Source of the DNA: Vicinamibacteria bacterium
Lineage (GTDB): Bacteria; Acidobacteriota; Vicinamibacteria; Fen-336
Assembly (NCBI GenBank): GCA_035570235.1
Contig: DATMML010000030.1
Coordinates: forward strand, 1 to 64,000
Direction: 5' to 3'
DNA length: 64,000 bases
A program made the position numbers and the translations under genes. The notes beneath the pieces were generated by a model, which worked only from the letters and a program-made list of their open reading frames with translations, ran no database searches and was not told the DNA's origin. Within the stretch, counting starts at the first letter, position 1. The number at the start of each line of letters is the position of its first letter. This document shows, in pieces, positions 25,408 to 34,070 of the stretch.

Positions 25408-28263
25408 ATGACCACCGCCCAGGATCTCAAGTCCACCCTCAACCTGCCCAAGACCGACTTCCCAATGAAGGCCAACCTGCCTCATGCGGAGCCTGAGCGG
25501 CTGGCCATCTGGCAAGGGGAGGACCTTTACCGCCGCGTCCGGGCCGCACGTCGGGGCCTGCCCATCTTCGTCCTCCACGACGGCCCGCCCTACGCCAACG
25601 GCCACATCCATCTGGGCACGGTGGTCAACAAAGTCCTCAAGGACCTGGTGGTGCGTAGCCAGAGCATGGCCGGGCGCGACGCCCCTTATCTGCCGGGGTG
25701 GGACTGCCACGGCCTTCCCATCGAGCTACAGGTCGACAAGGACCTCGGACCGCGCAAGAAGGAGATGAGCCCGGTCGCGTTCCGCCGGCAATGCCGGGCC
25801 TACGCCGAGAAGTTCGTGGCCATCCAGCGCCAGGAGTTCGAGCGCCTGGGCATCCTCGGCGAGTGGAACCAGCCCTACCTCACCATGGCCCCCAGCTACC
25901 AGGCCACCATCGTGCGGCAGCTCGCCGACTTCGCGGCCAAGGGAGAGGTCTACAAAGCCAAGAAATCCGTTCACTGGTGCATCTCCTGCCGGACGGCCCT
26001 GGCGGAAGCGGAAGTGGAGTACGACGAGCACCACGTCAGCCCCTCCATCGACGTGCGCTTTGCCCTTGCGGATAGCGAGCGGGAGAGGCTCTCCGCCCGG
26101 CACCCGGGTCTCAAGGACAAGAACGTTTTCGCGGTGATCTGGACGACCACGCCCTGGACGCTGCCCGCCAACCTGGCCCTCGCCTTCCACCCCGAGGCCG
26201 ATTACGCGTTTTATCCCGTGGTGGGCACGAGCGACGTGCTTCTCCTCGCCAAGGCCGTGAGCCAGGCCGCGCAGGCGCGGTATTGGGGCGGGGAGAAGCG
26301 CCTGGGCACGCCCCTCGCAGAGACCAAGGGCGCCGCCCTCGAGCACGTGCGCTTTCGTCATCCCTGGCTCGACCGCGACGCGCCGGGCGTCCTCGCCGAC
26401 TACGTGGCCCTGGACACGGGGACAGGCGTCGTCCACACCGCCCCCGGACACGGCTGGGACGACTACCTGACCGGCGTCCGCTACGGTCTGGACATCTACT
26501 GCCCGGTCGACGAGGCGGGCCGCTTCCTGCACGAAGTCGAGCATTTTGCCGGGCAGAAGGTCTTCGAGGCCAACCCGAAGATCATCGACTTCCTCCGCGG
26601 GCGGGGGGCCCTGGTCTGGGCTGGCCAAGAGACCCACTCCTACCCCATCTGCTGGCGCTGCAAGCATCCCATCATCTTCCGGGCCACTGAGCAGTGGTTC
26701 ATCGCCCTCGATGGGGAGGGGAAGCTCCGCGAGAAGGCCCTGGCCGCGATCGAGGACGTCAAATGGTTTCCCTCCTGGGGCAAGGAACGCATCCGCAACA
26801 TGATCGCCACCCGCCCCGATTGGTGCATCTCAAGGCAGCGGCTGTGGGGCGTCCCCATCCCCGCCTTCTACTGCAAGAGCTGCGGGGAGGCCGTGCTGCG
26901 CAAGGACCTCCTGGAACGCGTGGCCGACCTCTTTGAGAAGGAAAGCGCCGACGCCTGGTACGAGCGGGAGGCCAAGGATCTGCTCCCGCCCGGCTTCCAC
27001 TGCCCGCGGTGCCAGGGCGAGGCCTTCGACAAAGAGCGGGACATCCTCGACGTGTGGTTCGACTCCGGCTCCTCCCAGGCCGCGGTCCTGGGCCATCGGG
27101 CGGACCTGCCCTGGCCGGCCGACGTCTACCTGGAGGGGAGCGACCAGCACCGGGGATGGTTCCATTCCTCGCTGCTCATCGGGGTGGGTACGCGGGGGGC
27201 CCCCCCCTACCGGCAGGTCATCACCCATGGCTTCACCGTGGACGCGGAGGGCAAGAAGATCTCCAAGAGCCTCGGCAACGACGTGGACAGCCAGAAGCTC
27301 ATCGCCTCCCATGGCGCGGAGATCCTGCGGCTGTGGACGATCATGGTCGACTACCGGGAGGACATGCGCTTCTCCGACGACATGCTGAAGCGCGTGTCCG
27401 AGGCCTACCGCAAGATCCGCAACACCTGCCGCTACTTGATCTCGAATCTCTATGACTTCGACCCCGCTACAGACGCGGTCCTGGACGCGGAGTTGGACGA
27501 TCTCGATGGCTACGCTCTGGCTTACCATTGGCAGTTCGTTGATCGAGTGCGCGCCGCCTACGACTCATACAGCTTCCACATCGTCTACCACGAGCTCGTC
27601 GGCTACTGTGCAGAGATCTCGTCGATCTACTTCGACATCCTCAAGGATCGCCTTTACTGTGACGCTCCGAATGATCGACGCCGGCGCTCAGCGCAGACCG
27701 TACTGCATCGGATCCTGGATGAGTTGACTCGCCTGTTAGCACCAGTGCTGCCGTTCACGGCGGATGAGGTGTGGTCGCATGTCTCTGGCCATGGCGCTGA
27801 TTCAGTGCATACAACCCTCTTTCCGGCAAAGACTCCTCTAGTTCCAGGAACGCCCACGAAAACAGGCGAAGTCGTCCGAATGCAGGCGAGCGATTTGATA
27901 CTTCGATGGTCACAGGACCTTTTCCCGTTGCGAGAGGAGGTCTTGAAGAAGCTAGAGGAAGCTCGCGCGGCGCGGACCATCGGCTCGAGCTTGGAAGCTC
28001 GCGTACACATCACCGCGCCCGCCAAGCAGTTGGACGCCCTCCGCAAGTACGAGAGTCAGAGCACTGTCTTCCCAGGCAACCTGGCCAATCTCTTCATCGT
28101 GAGCAAGGTCGACCTGGAGGCGGAGGGGCCGCTCGCGGCCCGGGTGGGTCCCGCCCCCGGCCGCAAGTGCGAGCGCTGCTGGACCTACTCCGAGAACGTG
28201 GGGCGGCTCCCCGTCCACCCCGCGGTCTGCGAGCGCTGCGCGGCGGTGCTGGAAAGACGATGA
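25408..28263 (+). CDS. ileS: Isoleucyl-tRNA synthetase
   Basis: Class I synthetase of about 951 residues. N-terminus STLNLPKTDFPMKANLP; HIGH motif as HIHL in GPPYANGHIHLGTVVNKVLKD; editing (CP1) domain with TTPWTLPANLAL and DTGTGVVHTAPGHG; KMSKS as KKISKSLGN; C-terminal zinc cysteines KCERCWTY and CERCAAVLE. ATG 25408 matches the usual family start; ATG 25375 is also in frame. Codons from about 27480 to 28080 are richer in A/T at third positions than the rest. Its TGA overlaps the lspA ATG (ATGA). Confidence 0.97.
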   Translation: MTTAQDLKSTLNLPKTDFPMKANLPHAEPERLAIWQGEDLYRRVRAARRGLPIFVLHDGPPYANGHIHLGTVVNKVLKDLVVRSQSMAGRDAPYLPGWDCHGLPIELQVDKDLGPRKKEMSPVAFRRQCRAYAEKFVAIQRQEFERLGILGEWNQPYLTMAPSYQATIVRQLADFAAKGEVYKAKKSVHWCISCRTALAEAEVEYDEHHVSPSIDVRFALADSERERLSARHPGLKDKNVFAVIWTTTPWTLPANLALAFHPEADYAFYPVVGTSDVLLLAKAVSQAAQARYWGGEKRLGTPLAETKGAALEHVRFRHPWLDRDAPGVLADYVALDTGTGVVHTAPGHGWDDYLTGVRYGLDIYCPVDEAGRFLHEVEHFAGQKVFEANPKIIDFLRGRGALVWAGQETHSYPICWRCKHPIIFRATEQWFIALDGEGKLREKALAAIEDVKWFPSWGKERIRNMIATRPDWCISRQRLWGVPIPAFYCKSCGEAVLRKDLLERVADLFEKESADAWYEREAKDLLPPGFHCPRCQGEAFDKERDILDVWFDSGSSQAAVLGHRADLPWPADVYLEGSDQHRGWFHSSLLIGVGTRGAPPYRQVITHGFTVDAEGKKISKSLGNDVDSQKLIASHGAEILRLWTIMVDYREDMRFSDDMLKRVSEAYRKIRNTCRYLISNLYDFDPATDAVLDAELDDLDGYALAYHWQFVDRVRAAYDSYSFHIVYHELVGYCAEISSIYFDILKDRLYCDAPNDRRRRSAQTVLHRILDELTRLLAPVLPFTADEVWSHVSGHGADSVHTTLFPAKTPLVPGTPTKTGEVVRMQASDLILRWSQDLFPLREEVLKKLEEARAARTIGSSLEARVHITAPAKQLDALRKYESQSTVFPGNLANLFIVSKVDLEAEGPLAARVGPAPGRKCERCWTYSENVGRLPVHPAVCERCAAVLERR

Positions 28264-28790
28264 AGCGCCTCTACTACGTCGGCCTGGTCATCGCGATCGT
28301 GGCCCTGGATCAGCTCACGAAGTGGTTGATCGTGAGCTCGATGGAACTGCACGAGTACCGCTCGCTCATCGACGGCTTGCTCAGCTTGAGCCACGTCCAC
28401 AACCGGGGGGCGGCCTTTGGGATCCTCTCCGACGCCGACCTTCCCCACCAGGCCATGCTGTTCTCCGTCTTGAGCCTGTTCGCCCTGGGCGCCATCGCCG
28501 TCTACGCCTTCCGGCTCCCGGTGGCGGCCCGTCTCCCCCAGTTCGCCCTGGCCCTGATCCTGGGCGGGGCGGTGGGGAACCTGCTGGACCGCATGCGTCT
28601 CGGCTACGTGGTGGATTTCGTCCACGTGTACGTCAAACAGCACCAATGGCCGGACTTCAATCTCGCCGACTCCGCGATCACGGTGGGGGTGGCGCTCCTC
28701 ATCCTGGACATCCTGCGCACCCCGCAGCCCAACCCCGGGCGGAAGGCGGGGATGGCGGAGGCCGCGTCGCCGGCCGGGAGGACCGACTAG
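28260..28790 (+). CDS. lspA: Lipoprotein signal peptidase (signal peptidase II)
   Basis: A 176-residue inner-membrane aspartyl protease that removes lipoprotein signal peptides after diacylglyceryl addition. Four membrane helices, with the catalytic Asp pair in GNLLDRMRLGYVVDF and FNLADSAITVG. HNRGAAFGIL is the conserved N-terminal-half motif. It starts inside the ileS stop (ATGA) and abuts lgt, placing two lipoprotein-maturation enzymes side by side. The window holds many lipoproteins for it to process. Confidence 0.97.
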   Translation: MKRLYYVGLVIAIVALDQLTKWLIVSSMELHEYRSLIDGLLSLSHVHNRGAAFGILSDADLPHQAMLFSVLSLFALGAIAVYAFRLPVAARLPQFALALILGGAVGNLLDRMRLGYVVDFVHVYVKQHQWPDFNLADSAITVGVALLILDILRTPQPNPGRKAGMAEAASPAGRTD

Positions 28791-29612
28791 ATGTACCCTC
28801 GCCTCTTCACCCTGCCCGCGTTCCATGTGTTCGGCCGGTCCTTCGGGCCCACCCTCCACACCTACGGTGTGCTGCTCGCGGTGGCCTTCCTGGCCGGCTT
28901 GTGGGTCGTCAGCCGGCAGGCCAAGAAGGCCGGGCTCGACCCCGGCCGCGTCACCGACCTGGCGGTCTGGGTCCTGATCGCTGGGCTCTTGGGGGCCAAG
29001 GTGCTCCTGGTGGCCGTGGAGGGGCGCTTCTACTTCAGGAACCCCCGCGAAATCCTGTCCATCCTCCAGAGCGGCGGGGTATTTTATGGTGGGCTCATGG
29101 GCGGGATCGCCGCGGCGTGGTTCTGCGCCCGGCGCTACGCCCTCCCCGGATGGCAGACCGCGGACGTGCTGGCCCCGGGGGTCATCATCGGCCAGGCCAT
29201 CGGCCGCCTGGGCTGTTTCGCCGCCGGTTGCTGCTGGGGCAAGCCCGCGCAGGTGCCCTGGGCGGTGACCTTTCGGGACTTCTACGCGAGCCACGCCGTA
29301 GGCACGCCGCTCGAAACCCCCCTCCATCCCACCCAGATCTACGAGTCGCTGGGTGCCTTCCTTATCTTCCTGGGCCTGCTTTGGCTCGCGCCCCGCAAGC
29401 GGTTCCATGGCCAGGTCGTCCTCGCCTATGCGTTTGCCTATTCGGTGCTGCGTTTCGTGATCGAGTTTTTCCGGGGCGACCCGGACCGGGGCTCCGTGTT
29501 CGGGGGCGCTCTCTCCACTTCCCAGCTCATCGCCATCCTGCTGGTTGCGGGGGCCGTCATCATCCTGCCGTACCTGGCCAAGACGCAGCGGGTCAACCCG
29601 GCCCCCGCCTGA
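28791..29612 (+). CDS. lgt: Prolipoprotein diacylglyceryl transferase
   Basis: A 273-residue membrane enzyme that transfers diacylglycerol from phosphatidylglycerol to the lipobox Cys, the step before LspA. It carries the Lgt signature GQAIGRLGCFAAGCCWG and the essential Arg region YGGLMGGIAAAWF. About seven transmembrane helices. It begins on the base after the lspA stop codon. Confidence 0.97.
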   Translation: MYPRLFTLPAFHVFGRSFGPTLHTYGVLLAVAFLAGLWVVSRQAKKAGLDPGRVTDLAVWVLIAGLLGAKVLLVAVEGRFYFRNPREILSILQSGGVFYGGLMGGIAAAWFCARRYALPGWQTADVLAPGVIIGQAIGRLGCFAAGCCWGKPAQVPWAVTFRDFYASHAVGTPLETPLHPTQIYESLGAFLIFLGLLWLAPRKRFHGQVVLAYAFAYSVLRFVIEFFRGDPDRGSVFGGALSTSQLIAILLVAGAVIILPYLAKTQRVNPAPA

Positions 29613-29657
29613 AACGCCACGCGGCACTCGCTCCTGGTCGACGCCTCTGCCGCGGGC

Positions 29658-30599
29658 TTGCGGCTCGATTCCTGGCTGGCGCGTGAGCTCCCCGGTCTGA
29701 GCCGGGCCCGCATCCAGTCCCTGATCGCGGCCGGCCACGTGCGGCTGCAAGGGAAGGACACCCGGGCCTCGGCCCGGCTCCGCCCGGGCCAGGCCGTCTC
29801 CGTTGTCGTGCCCAATCCCGTTCCCGCCCATCCCCAGCCCGAGGACATCCCGCTCGACATCGTCCATGAGGACCCACACCTCTTGGTCCTTAACAAGCCG
29901 GCCGGCCTCGCTGTTCACCCGGGGGCGGGGAGGCCGGGGGGCACCCTCGTAAACGCGCTCCTCCGGCACGTCCGCGACCTCTCGGGGGTGGGAGGGGTCC
30001 TGCGCCCGGGGATCGTGCACCGCTTGGACCGCGGCACCTCCGGCCTGCTCGTGGTGGCCAAAGACGACGAGACCCACCGGGCGCTGGCCCAGCAATTCGC
30101 GGGACGGACGGTCGAGAAAGAGTACCTGGCCCTCGTCCTCGGTACGCCCACCCGCCGGGAGGGGACGATCGACGCCCCCGTCGGCCGCGATCCCGTCCAC
30201 CGCAAGCGGATGTCCGCGCGGTCCCCCCGCGGCCGCGAAGCGCGCTCCTCCTACGTGGTCGAGGAAGCCTTCGACGGCGCTGCTCTCCTGCGGGTGCGGA
30301 TCCACACCGGGCGCACCCACCAGATCCGGGTCCACCTCGCCTCCCTCGGCCATCCGGTGGCGGGAGACGCCACCTACGGGGGAACGCGCCCGCCCACCTC
30401 CCGCCAGGCCGCCTCCCGCGCGGCCCTGGCCTCCCTGGAGCGCCCCGCTCTCCACGCCGCCCGCCTCGCCTTCACGCACCCCGGGGCCGGCCAGCGGGTC
30501 GTGTTCGAGAGCCCCTTGCCCCCCGACCTGCAGGGTGTGGTCGACCGCCTCCGGGCGGGAAGCGGCGGCCAACCGCGGACAAAGAGCTTGGTATCATGA
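29658..30599 (+). CDS. RluA-family pseudouridine synthase (RluD-like)
   Basis: About 313 residues. N-terminal S4 RNA-binding domain (LSRARIQSLIAAGHVRLQG), then the catalytic motif HRLDRGTSGLLVVAK with the essential Asp, and GRTHQIRVHLASLGHPVAGD. This is the RluA/RluD family that isomerises uridine in 23S rRNA; the target site cannot be fixed by reading. TTG 29658 is used; a CTG 24 nt upstream in frame is possible. Its stop overlaps the NUDIX gene start (ATGA). Confidence 0.93.
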   Translation: MRLDSWLARELPGLSRARIQSLIAAGHVRLQGKDTRASARLRPGQAVSVVVPNPVPAHPQPEDIPLDIVHEDPHLLVLNKPAGLAVHPGAGRPGGTLVNALLRHVRDLSGVGGVLRPGIVHRLDRGTSGLLVVAKDDETHRALAQQFAGRTVEKEYLALVLGTPTRREGTIDAPVGRDPVHRKRMSARSPRGREARSSYVVEEAFDGAALLRVRIHTGRTHQIRVHLASLGHPVAGDATYGGTRPPTSRQAASRAALASLERPALHAARLAFTHPGAGQRVVFESPLPPDLQGVVDRLRAGSGGQPRTKSLVS

Positions 30600-31177
30600 C
30601 CATCATGAGCCGTTCCGCCGACGCTCCCCCCGAGGGGAGGGCGCGCGTGGTGACCCGCCGCCGCGTCTATGAAGGCAAGGTCCTCGCCCTCGACGTCGAC
30701 CTGGTCGAGGAACCGGGGGGGGTACAGGCCGTGCGCGAGGTCGTCCGCCACCGCGGCTCGGTGGCGGTGCTGCCCGTGCACGAAGACGGGCGGGTGGTCC
30801 TCGTGCGGCAGTACCGCTACCCCGTGGACGCGAGGGTCTGGGAGCTGCCCGCGGGCCGGTTGGACCCCGGCGAGACCGCGGAGGAGGGGGCGCGGCGGGA
30901 GCTGGAGGAGGAGGTGGGGCTGCAACCCTCCAGCCTCGAGCCGCTGAGTGTCTTCTACACGACCCCCGGCTTCTGCGACGAGACCATGTACCTCTTCCGG
31001 GCCACCGCCCTGCGCGCGGTCCCTCCCCGACCGGAGGCGGACGAGCGCATCGAGGCGGGCGTCTTCACCCTGGAGGAGGCCCGGGACATGATCCGCCGCG
31101 GCGAAGTCCGGGAAGGCAAGACGCTGATCGCCCTCCTCTTGGAAACTGAGCGGCGGGCCGGGGGAAGGGCGGGATGA
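30596..31177 (+). CDS. NUDIX hydrolase, ADP-ribose pyrophosphatase-like
   Basis: A 193-residue protein with a perfect Nudix box G-x5-E-x7-RELEEEVGL (GRLDPGETAEEGA then RRELEEEVGL) near residues 87-109. Upstream VVLVRQYRYPVDARVWELPAG and downstream FYTTPGFCDETMYLFRA are typical of ADP-sugar pyrophosphatases. ATG 30596 overlaps the upstream stop; ATG 30605 is the alternative. Coupled by ATGA to the PilZ gene. Confidence 0.93.
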   Translation: MTIMSRSADAPPEGRARVVTRRRVYEGKVLALDVDLVEEPGGVQAVREVVRHRGSVAVLPVHEDGRVVLVRQYRYPVDARVWELPAGRLDPGETAEEGARRELEEEVGLQPSSLEPLSVFYTTPGFCDETMYLFRATALRAVPPRPEADERIEAGVFTLEEARDMIRRGEVREGKTLIALLLETERRAGGRAG

Positions 31178-31677
31178 AGGAGCGCCGGCGGGCCCGGCGA
31201 AGAACCATCCCCTTCGTCCGCAGCGCGGTCCTGGAGGTGGACGGGCGCAGCCACATCGTGGCCCTGCTCGACCTCGGTCCCGACGGAGCCTTTCTGCAGA
31301 CGCGCACACCACTCGAGCCCACCCAGTCCCTCCGCCTCCGCCTCGTCCTCCCCCGCAGCGGGCAGGAGGTCGTCCTCCCCTGCCAGCTCGTCTGGCGGAG
31401 CGACACCTTCGATGCCGTCACCGGCCGGCCCGCGGGCCTGGCCGTGCGATTCCATGGCCTGGATGCGGGCGTGGTCCGCCGCGTCGAAGAGTTCGCCCTG
31501 GAGGGCTTCCTGCCCTCACCGAATCCGGCCCCGAACGCCCACTACGAGTACCGGCTGCTCGACCGGCCGGAGGTCGACACCGAGGAGCTGAACCACCTGG
31601 GCTTCGATGGCTGGCGCCTGGCCGCCGCCCTGCCCTCACCGGCGGGGGTGCGCCTCGTCCTCCTGCGTCGGCTCTGA
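31174..31677 (+). CDS. PilZ domain protein with DUF4177-like C-terminus
   Basis: A 167-residue protein. Residues 1-105 form a PilZ domain: basic start KERRRARRR (RxxxR), then LLDLGPDGAFLQT in place of the usual D/NxSxxG, with Gly for Ser, so c-di-GMP binding is likely but not certain. Residues about 120-167 (HYEYRLLDRPEVDTEELNHL, GFDGWRLAAA, LVLLRRL) match the small DUF4177 fold. The two-domain pairing is unusual. It starts in an ATGA overlap with the NUDIX gene, closing the operon. Confidence 0.85.
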   Translation: MKERRRARRRTIPFVRSAVLEVDGRSHIVALLDLGPDGAFLQTRTPLEPTQSLRLRLVLPRSGQEVVLPCQLVWRSDTFDAVTGRPAGLAVRFHGLDAGVVRRVEEFALEGFLPSPNPAPNAHYEYRLLDRPEVDTEELNHLGFDGWRLAAALPSPAGVRLVLLRRL

Positions 31678-31690
31678 GCCGCTCGACCCT

Positions 31691-32146
31691 TCAAAACGGC
31701 CGGGCCGCGGAAAGCCACACGAGCAGGGGGAGGCCGATGCCGAGCAGGGGCACGGCCAGGGTCGCGATCATCTCCTGCACGGCCAGGCCCCGGGCTAGGT
31801 CCTTCGAGAGGGGGGGAGCCGGGGTCTGACGGAGGCCGCGCGCAATCCAAACGTGCGCGATCCAGGCGTGGAAGGCTTCGAGCGGCACCACCAAAAAGAT
31901 CACCAGGCCGAGCTTGACCAGAAGCCAGCGGGCGTGGCCGAGGCCCCAGCCCCGTTGGCGCATGAGCAGGAGACCGGAGACGAGGAGCAGGAGCAGGGAG
32001 GCGTGCTCCAAGAGGAGCAGGGGCTGGAGGCGACGGCGGGCGGCGAGGGCGGCCGCGGGCACTCCTGGGCTGCGGGCCATGGCAAGCGCGTAAGCGGCGG
32101 CCGCGCCCACCCAGAGAACGAGGGCGGCCAGGTGGACTGCCCGCAG
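31691..32146 (-). CDS. Small integral membrane protein, CopD/DUF2269-like
   Basis: Four hydrophobic segments with LLRAVHLAALVLWVGAAAAY at the start, a typical CopD/DUF2269 opening with His in helix 1, then LLLEHASLLLLLVSGLLLM and VKLGLVIFLVVPLEAFHAW, which also keep His residues that could bind heme or copper. A GTG at 32110 would cut into helix 1; the only way to restore the helix is a CTG at 32146. No Shine-Dalgarno is seen at either, so the start is unsettled. Confidence 0.65.
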   Translation of the reverse strand: MRAVHLAALVLWVGAAAAYALAMARSPGVPAAALAARRRLQPLLLLEHASLLLLLVSGLLLMRQRGWGLGHARWLLVKLGLVIFLVVPLEAFHAWIAHVWIARGLRQTPAPPLSKDLARGLAVQEMIATLAVPLLGIGLPLLVWLSAARPF

Positions 32147-32199
32147 TAGGGTGAGGATGGCCTAGGCCCCGGGAGGGGAGGTCGCGGCCCGGCCCCCGC

Positions 32200-32424
32200 T
32201 CAGAGCTTCTCCTCGGCCAGCAGCACGTAGGTGATGCTGGCCCAGGGTATGAGCAGCTGGCTGTGCACGTGCTCCACGTCGCCGCCGGCATCGGTGATGG
32301 TGCGCTGAACCTCGAAGAGAAGGCCCACCACGTCGGACCGGATCACCGAGCAGTTGCGGTAGATGACGTCCTGCGTCGCCACCTCTTTGAGGTGGGTCCC
32401 CATCCCCAGACCCTGGATCTCCAT
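32200..32424 (-). CDS. Small protein of unknown function beside inositol-phosphate synthase
   Basis: A 74-residue protein (MEIQGLGMGTHLKEVATQDV, then RSDVVGLLFEVQRTITDAGG and ITYVLLAEEKL). AGGAG lies 7 nt before the ATG, and the gene begins 10 nt after the inositol-3-phosphate synthase stop, so it is translated from the same message. No signal peptide or known domain is visible. A regulatory or accessory role for the synthase is only a guess. Confidence 0.7.
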   Translation of the reverse strand: MEIQGLGMGTHLKEVATQDVIYRNCSVIRSDVVGLLFEVQRTITDAGGDVEHVHSQLLIPWASITYVLLAEEKL

Positions 32425-32434
32425 GGGTAGGCTC

Positions 32435-33757
32435 CTAATCGTAGTACTCGAGGCCCAGATGGGTGATGAGCTCTTCCCCCCGCAGATGCCGCAGCGTGTT
32501 CTTGAGCTTCATGAGCTGGATGAAAAGGTCATGCTCGGGGTAGAGGCCGGGGGCGTGCATCGGGCTCTTGAAGTAGAAGGAGAGCCATTCCTGGATGCCG
32601 CTCATCCCCGCCCGCCCCGCGAGGTCGAAGAAGAGAGCGAGGTCCAGCACGATGGGGGCGGCCAGGATGGAGTCACGGCAGAGGAAGTCCACCTTGATCT
32701 GCATGGGGTAGCCCATCCAGCCGAAGATGTCGATGTTGTCCCAGCCTTCCTTGTTGTCCCCCCGCGGCGGGTAGTAGTTGATGCGCACCACGTGGTGGAT
32801 CTTCCCGTAGAGGTCGGGGTAGAGGTGGGGCTGGAGGATGTGCTCCAGGACCCCCAGCTTCGAGACCTCCTTGGACTTGAAGGACTCCGGGTCGTCGAGC
32901 ACCTCCCCGTCCCGGTTGCCAAGGATGTTGGTCGAGTACCAGCCATTCATGCCCAGGAGGCGGGCCTTGAAGCCGGGGGCGAGGATCGTCTTCATGAGGG
33001 TCTGGCCGGTCTTGAAGTCCTTGCCCCCAATGGGGGTGCCTGTCTTCCGGGCCAGGTCGGTGAGGGCGGGAATGTCGGCGGAGAGGTTGGGGGCCCCGTT
33101 GGCGTAGGGGATTCCCGCCTTGATCGCGCAGTAGGCGTAGATCATGGATGGGAGAATGTCGGGGTGATCCTCGGCCAGGCCCCGCTCAAACTTCTCGATC
33201 GTGGAGTGGACCTCGCTCGCCTCGCGGTACACCTCGGTGGAGCCGCACCACACCATGACTAGGCGGGCGAGCCCCTTCTCCTTGCGGAAGCCCTCGATGT
33301 CGGCGGAGACCTGCTCCGCAAGGTCCCGCTTGTTCTTCCCCTTCTTCACGTTCTCGCCCGTCAGCCTCTTGACGTAGGCGGGGTCGAAGACGGCCGGCCA
33401 GGGCTTCACCGTCTCCAGGAAGGGCTTCAGGGCGCTCAGATGCTCGGGGTTGAGCACGCCTGCCTTGCGCGCGGCCTCGTAGGCGTTGTCCCGGTAGATG
33501 TCCCAGCCGGCGAAGACCACGTCGTCCAGGGAGGCGAGGGGGACGAACTCAGCGATGCGGGGATTGCGCCCTTCCGTCCGCTTACCCAGCCGCACCGTTC
33601 CCATCTGGGTGAGGCTCCCGATGGGTCGGGACATGCCCCTGCGTATCGCCTCCACCCCCGCCACGAAGGTGGTGGCCACCGCCCCCATGCCGGGCAGCAA
33701 CACCCCCAGCTTGCCGTCCGCCCGCCCGATGGGCCGATTCTTCCCCGTCGTGGTCAT
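32435..33757 (-). CDS. Inositol-3-phosphate synthase
   Basis: A 440-residue NAD-dependent enzyme turning glucose 6-phosphate into 1L-myo-inositol 3-phosphate. Rossmann start KLGVLLPGMGAVATTFVAG; core motifs WCGSTEVYRE, PYANGAPNLSADIPA, GKDFKTGQTLMKT and NGWYSTNILGNRDG, all typical of the family. The product would feed inositol lipids or compatible solutes. GGAGG lies about 7 nt before the ATG. Followed at once by a 74-residue conserved protein. Confidence 0.96.
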   Translation of the reverse strand: MTTTGKNRPIGRADGKLGVLLPGMGAVATTFVAGVEAIRRGMSRPIGSLTQMGTVRLGKRTEGRNPRIAEFVPLASLDDVVFAGWDIYRDNAYEAARKAGVLNPEHLSALKPFLETVKPWPAVFDPAYVKRLTGENVKKGKNKRDLAEQVSADIEGFRKEKGLARLVMVWCGSTEVYREASEVHSTIEKFERGLAEDHPDILPSMIYAYCAIKAGIPYANGAPNLSADIPALTDLARKTGTPIGGKDFKTGQTLMKTILAPGFKARLLGMNGWYSTNILGNRDGEVLDDPESFKSKEVSKLGVLEHILQPHLYPDLYGKIHHVVRINYYPPRGDNKEGWDNIDIFGWMGYPMQIKVDFLCRDSILAAPIVLDLALFFDLAGRAGMSGIQEWLSFYFKSPMHAPGLYPEHDLFIQLMKLKNTLRHLRGEELITHLGLEYYD

Positions 33758-34070
33758 CGACGATCCTCCGTGGCGCCGTCCGCGCGCGGTCGCGAAAGGG
33801 CAGATGGTACCATGGCTCGGGACACCGGCCGAAGGGGGGCCGGAGCCTCATGATGCGATCCGTCGGCTTCCCCTGAAAGACCCGCGGGTCAACCCCGGGG
33901 AGAGAACCCCGCTGACGCCATACAACGGCGTTGTCACCGGTGAAGGACAGGCAATGTCCGTGGCGAGATACGAGTCCCGCGGCTACGGATCCCGCTCTTC
34001 CTTTTCTCGGCCAAAAGGGCTCGACTCAAACCGGGCCTCGGTGGCATGCCCATTGCTCGGGCTCACGCCA
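33758..34070. other. 313-bp intergenic region between divergent genes
   Basis: No protein-like frame except an in-frame upstream extension of the cytochrome gene (ATG 33954), which would put 68 residues before the lipobox Cys and is unlikely. It holds ATGGTACCAT (33804-33813) and the perfect 13-bp palindrome ACAACGGCGTTGT (33922-33934). Confidence 0.6.
33922..33934. promoter_or_regulatory. Perfect palindrome upstream of the redox cluster
   Basis: ACAACG-G-CGTTGT, about 140 bp before the cytochrome gene. It could be a repressor or activator site for the five-gene operon; no regulator is adjacent. Confidence 0.3.

Noticed and set aside
28185-30572. A 795-residue minus-strand frame over lspA, lgt and the pseudouridine synthase
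   Set aside because: Antisense shadow; three well-known genes occupy the other strand.
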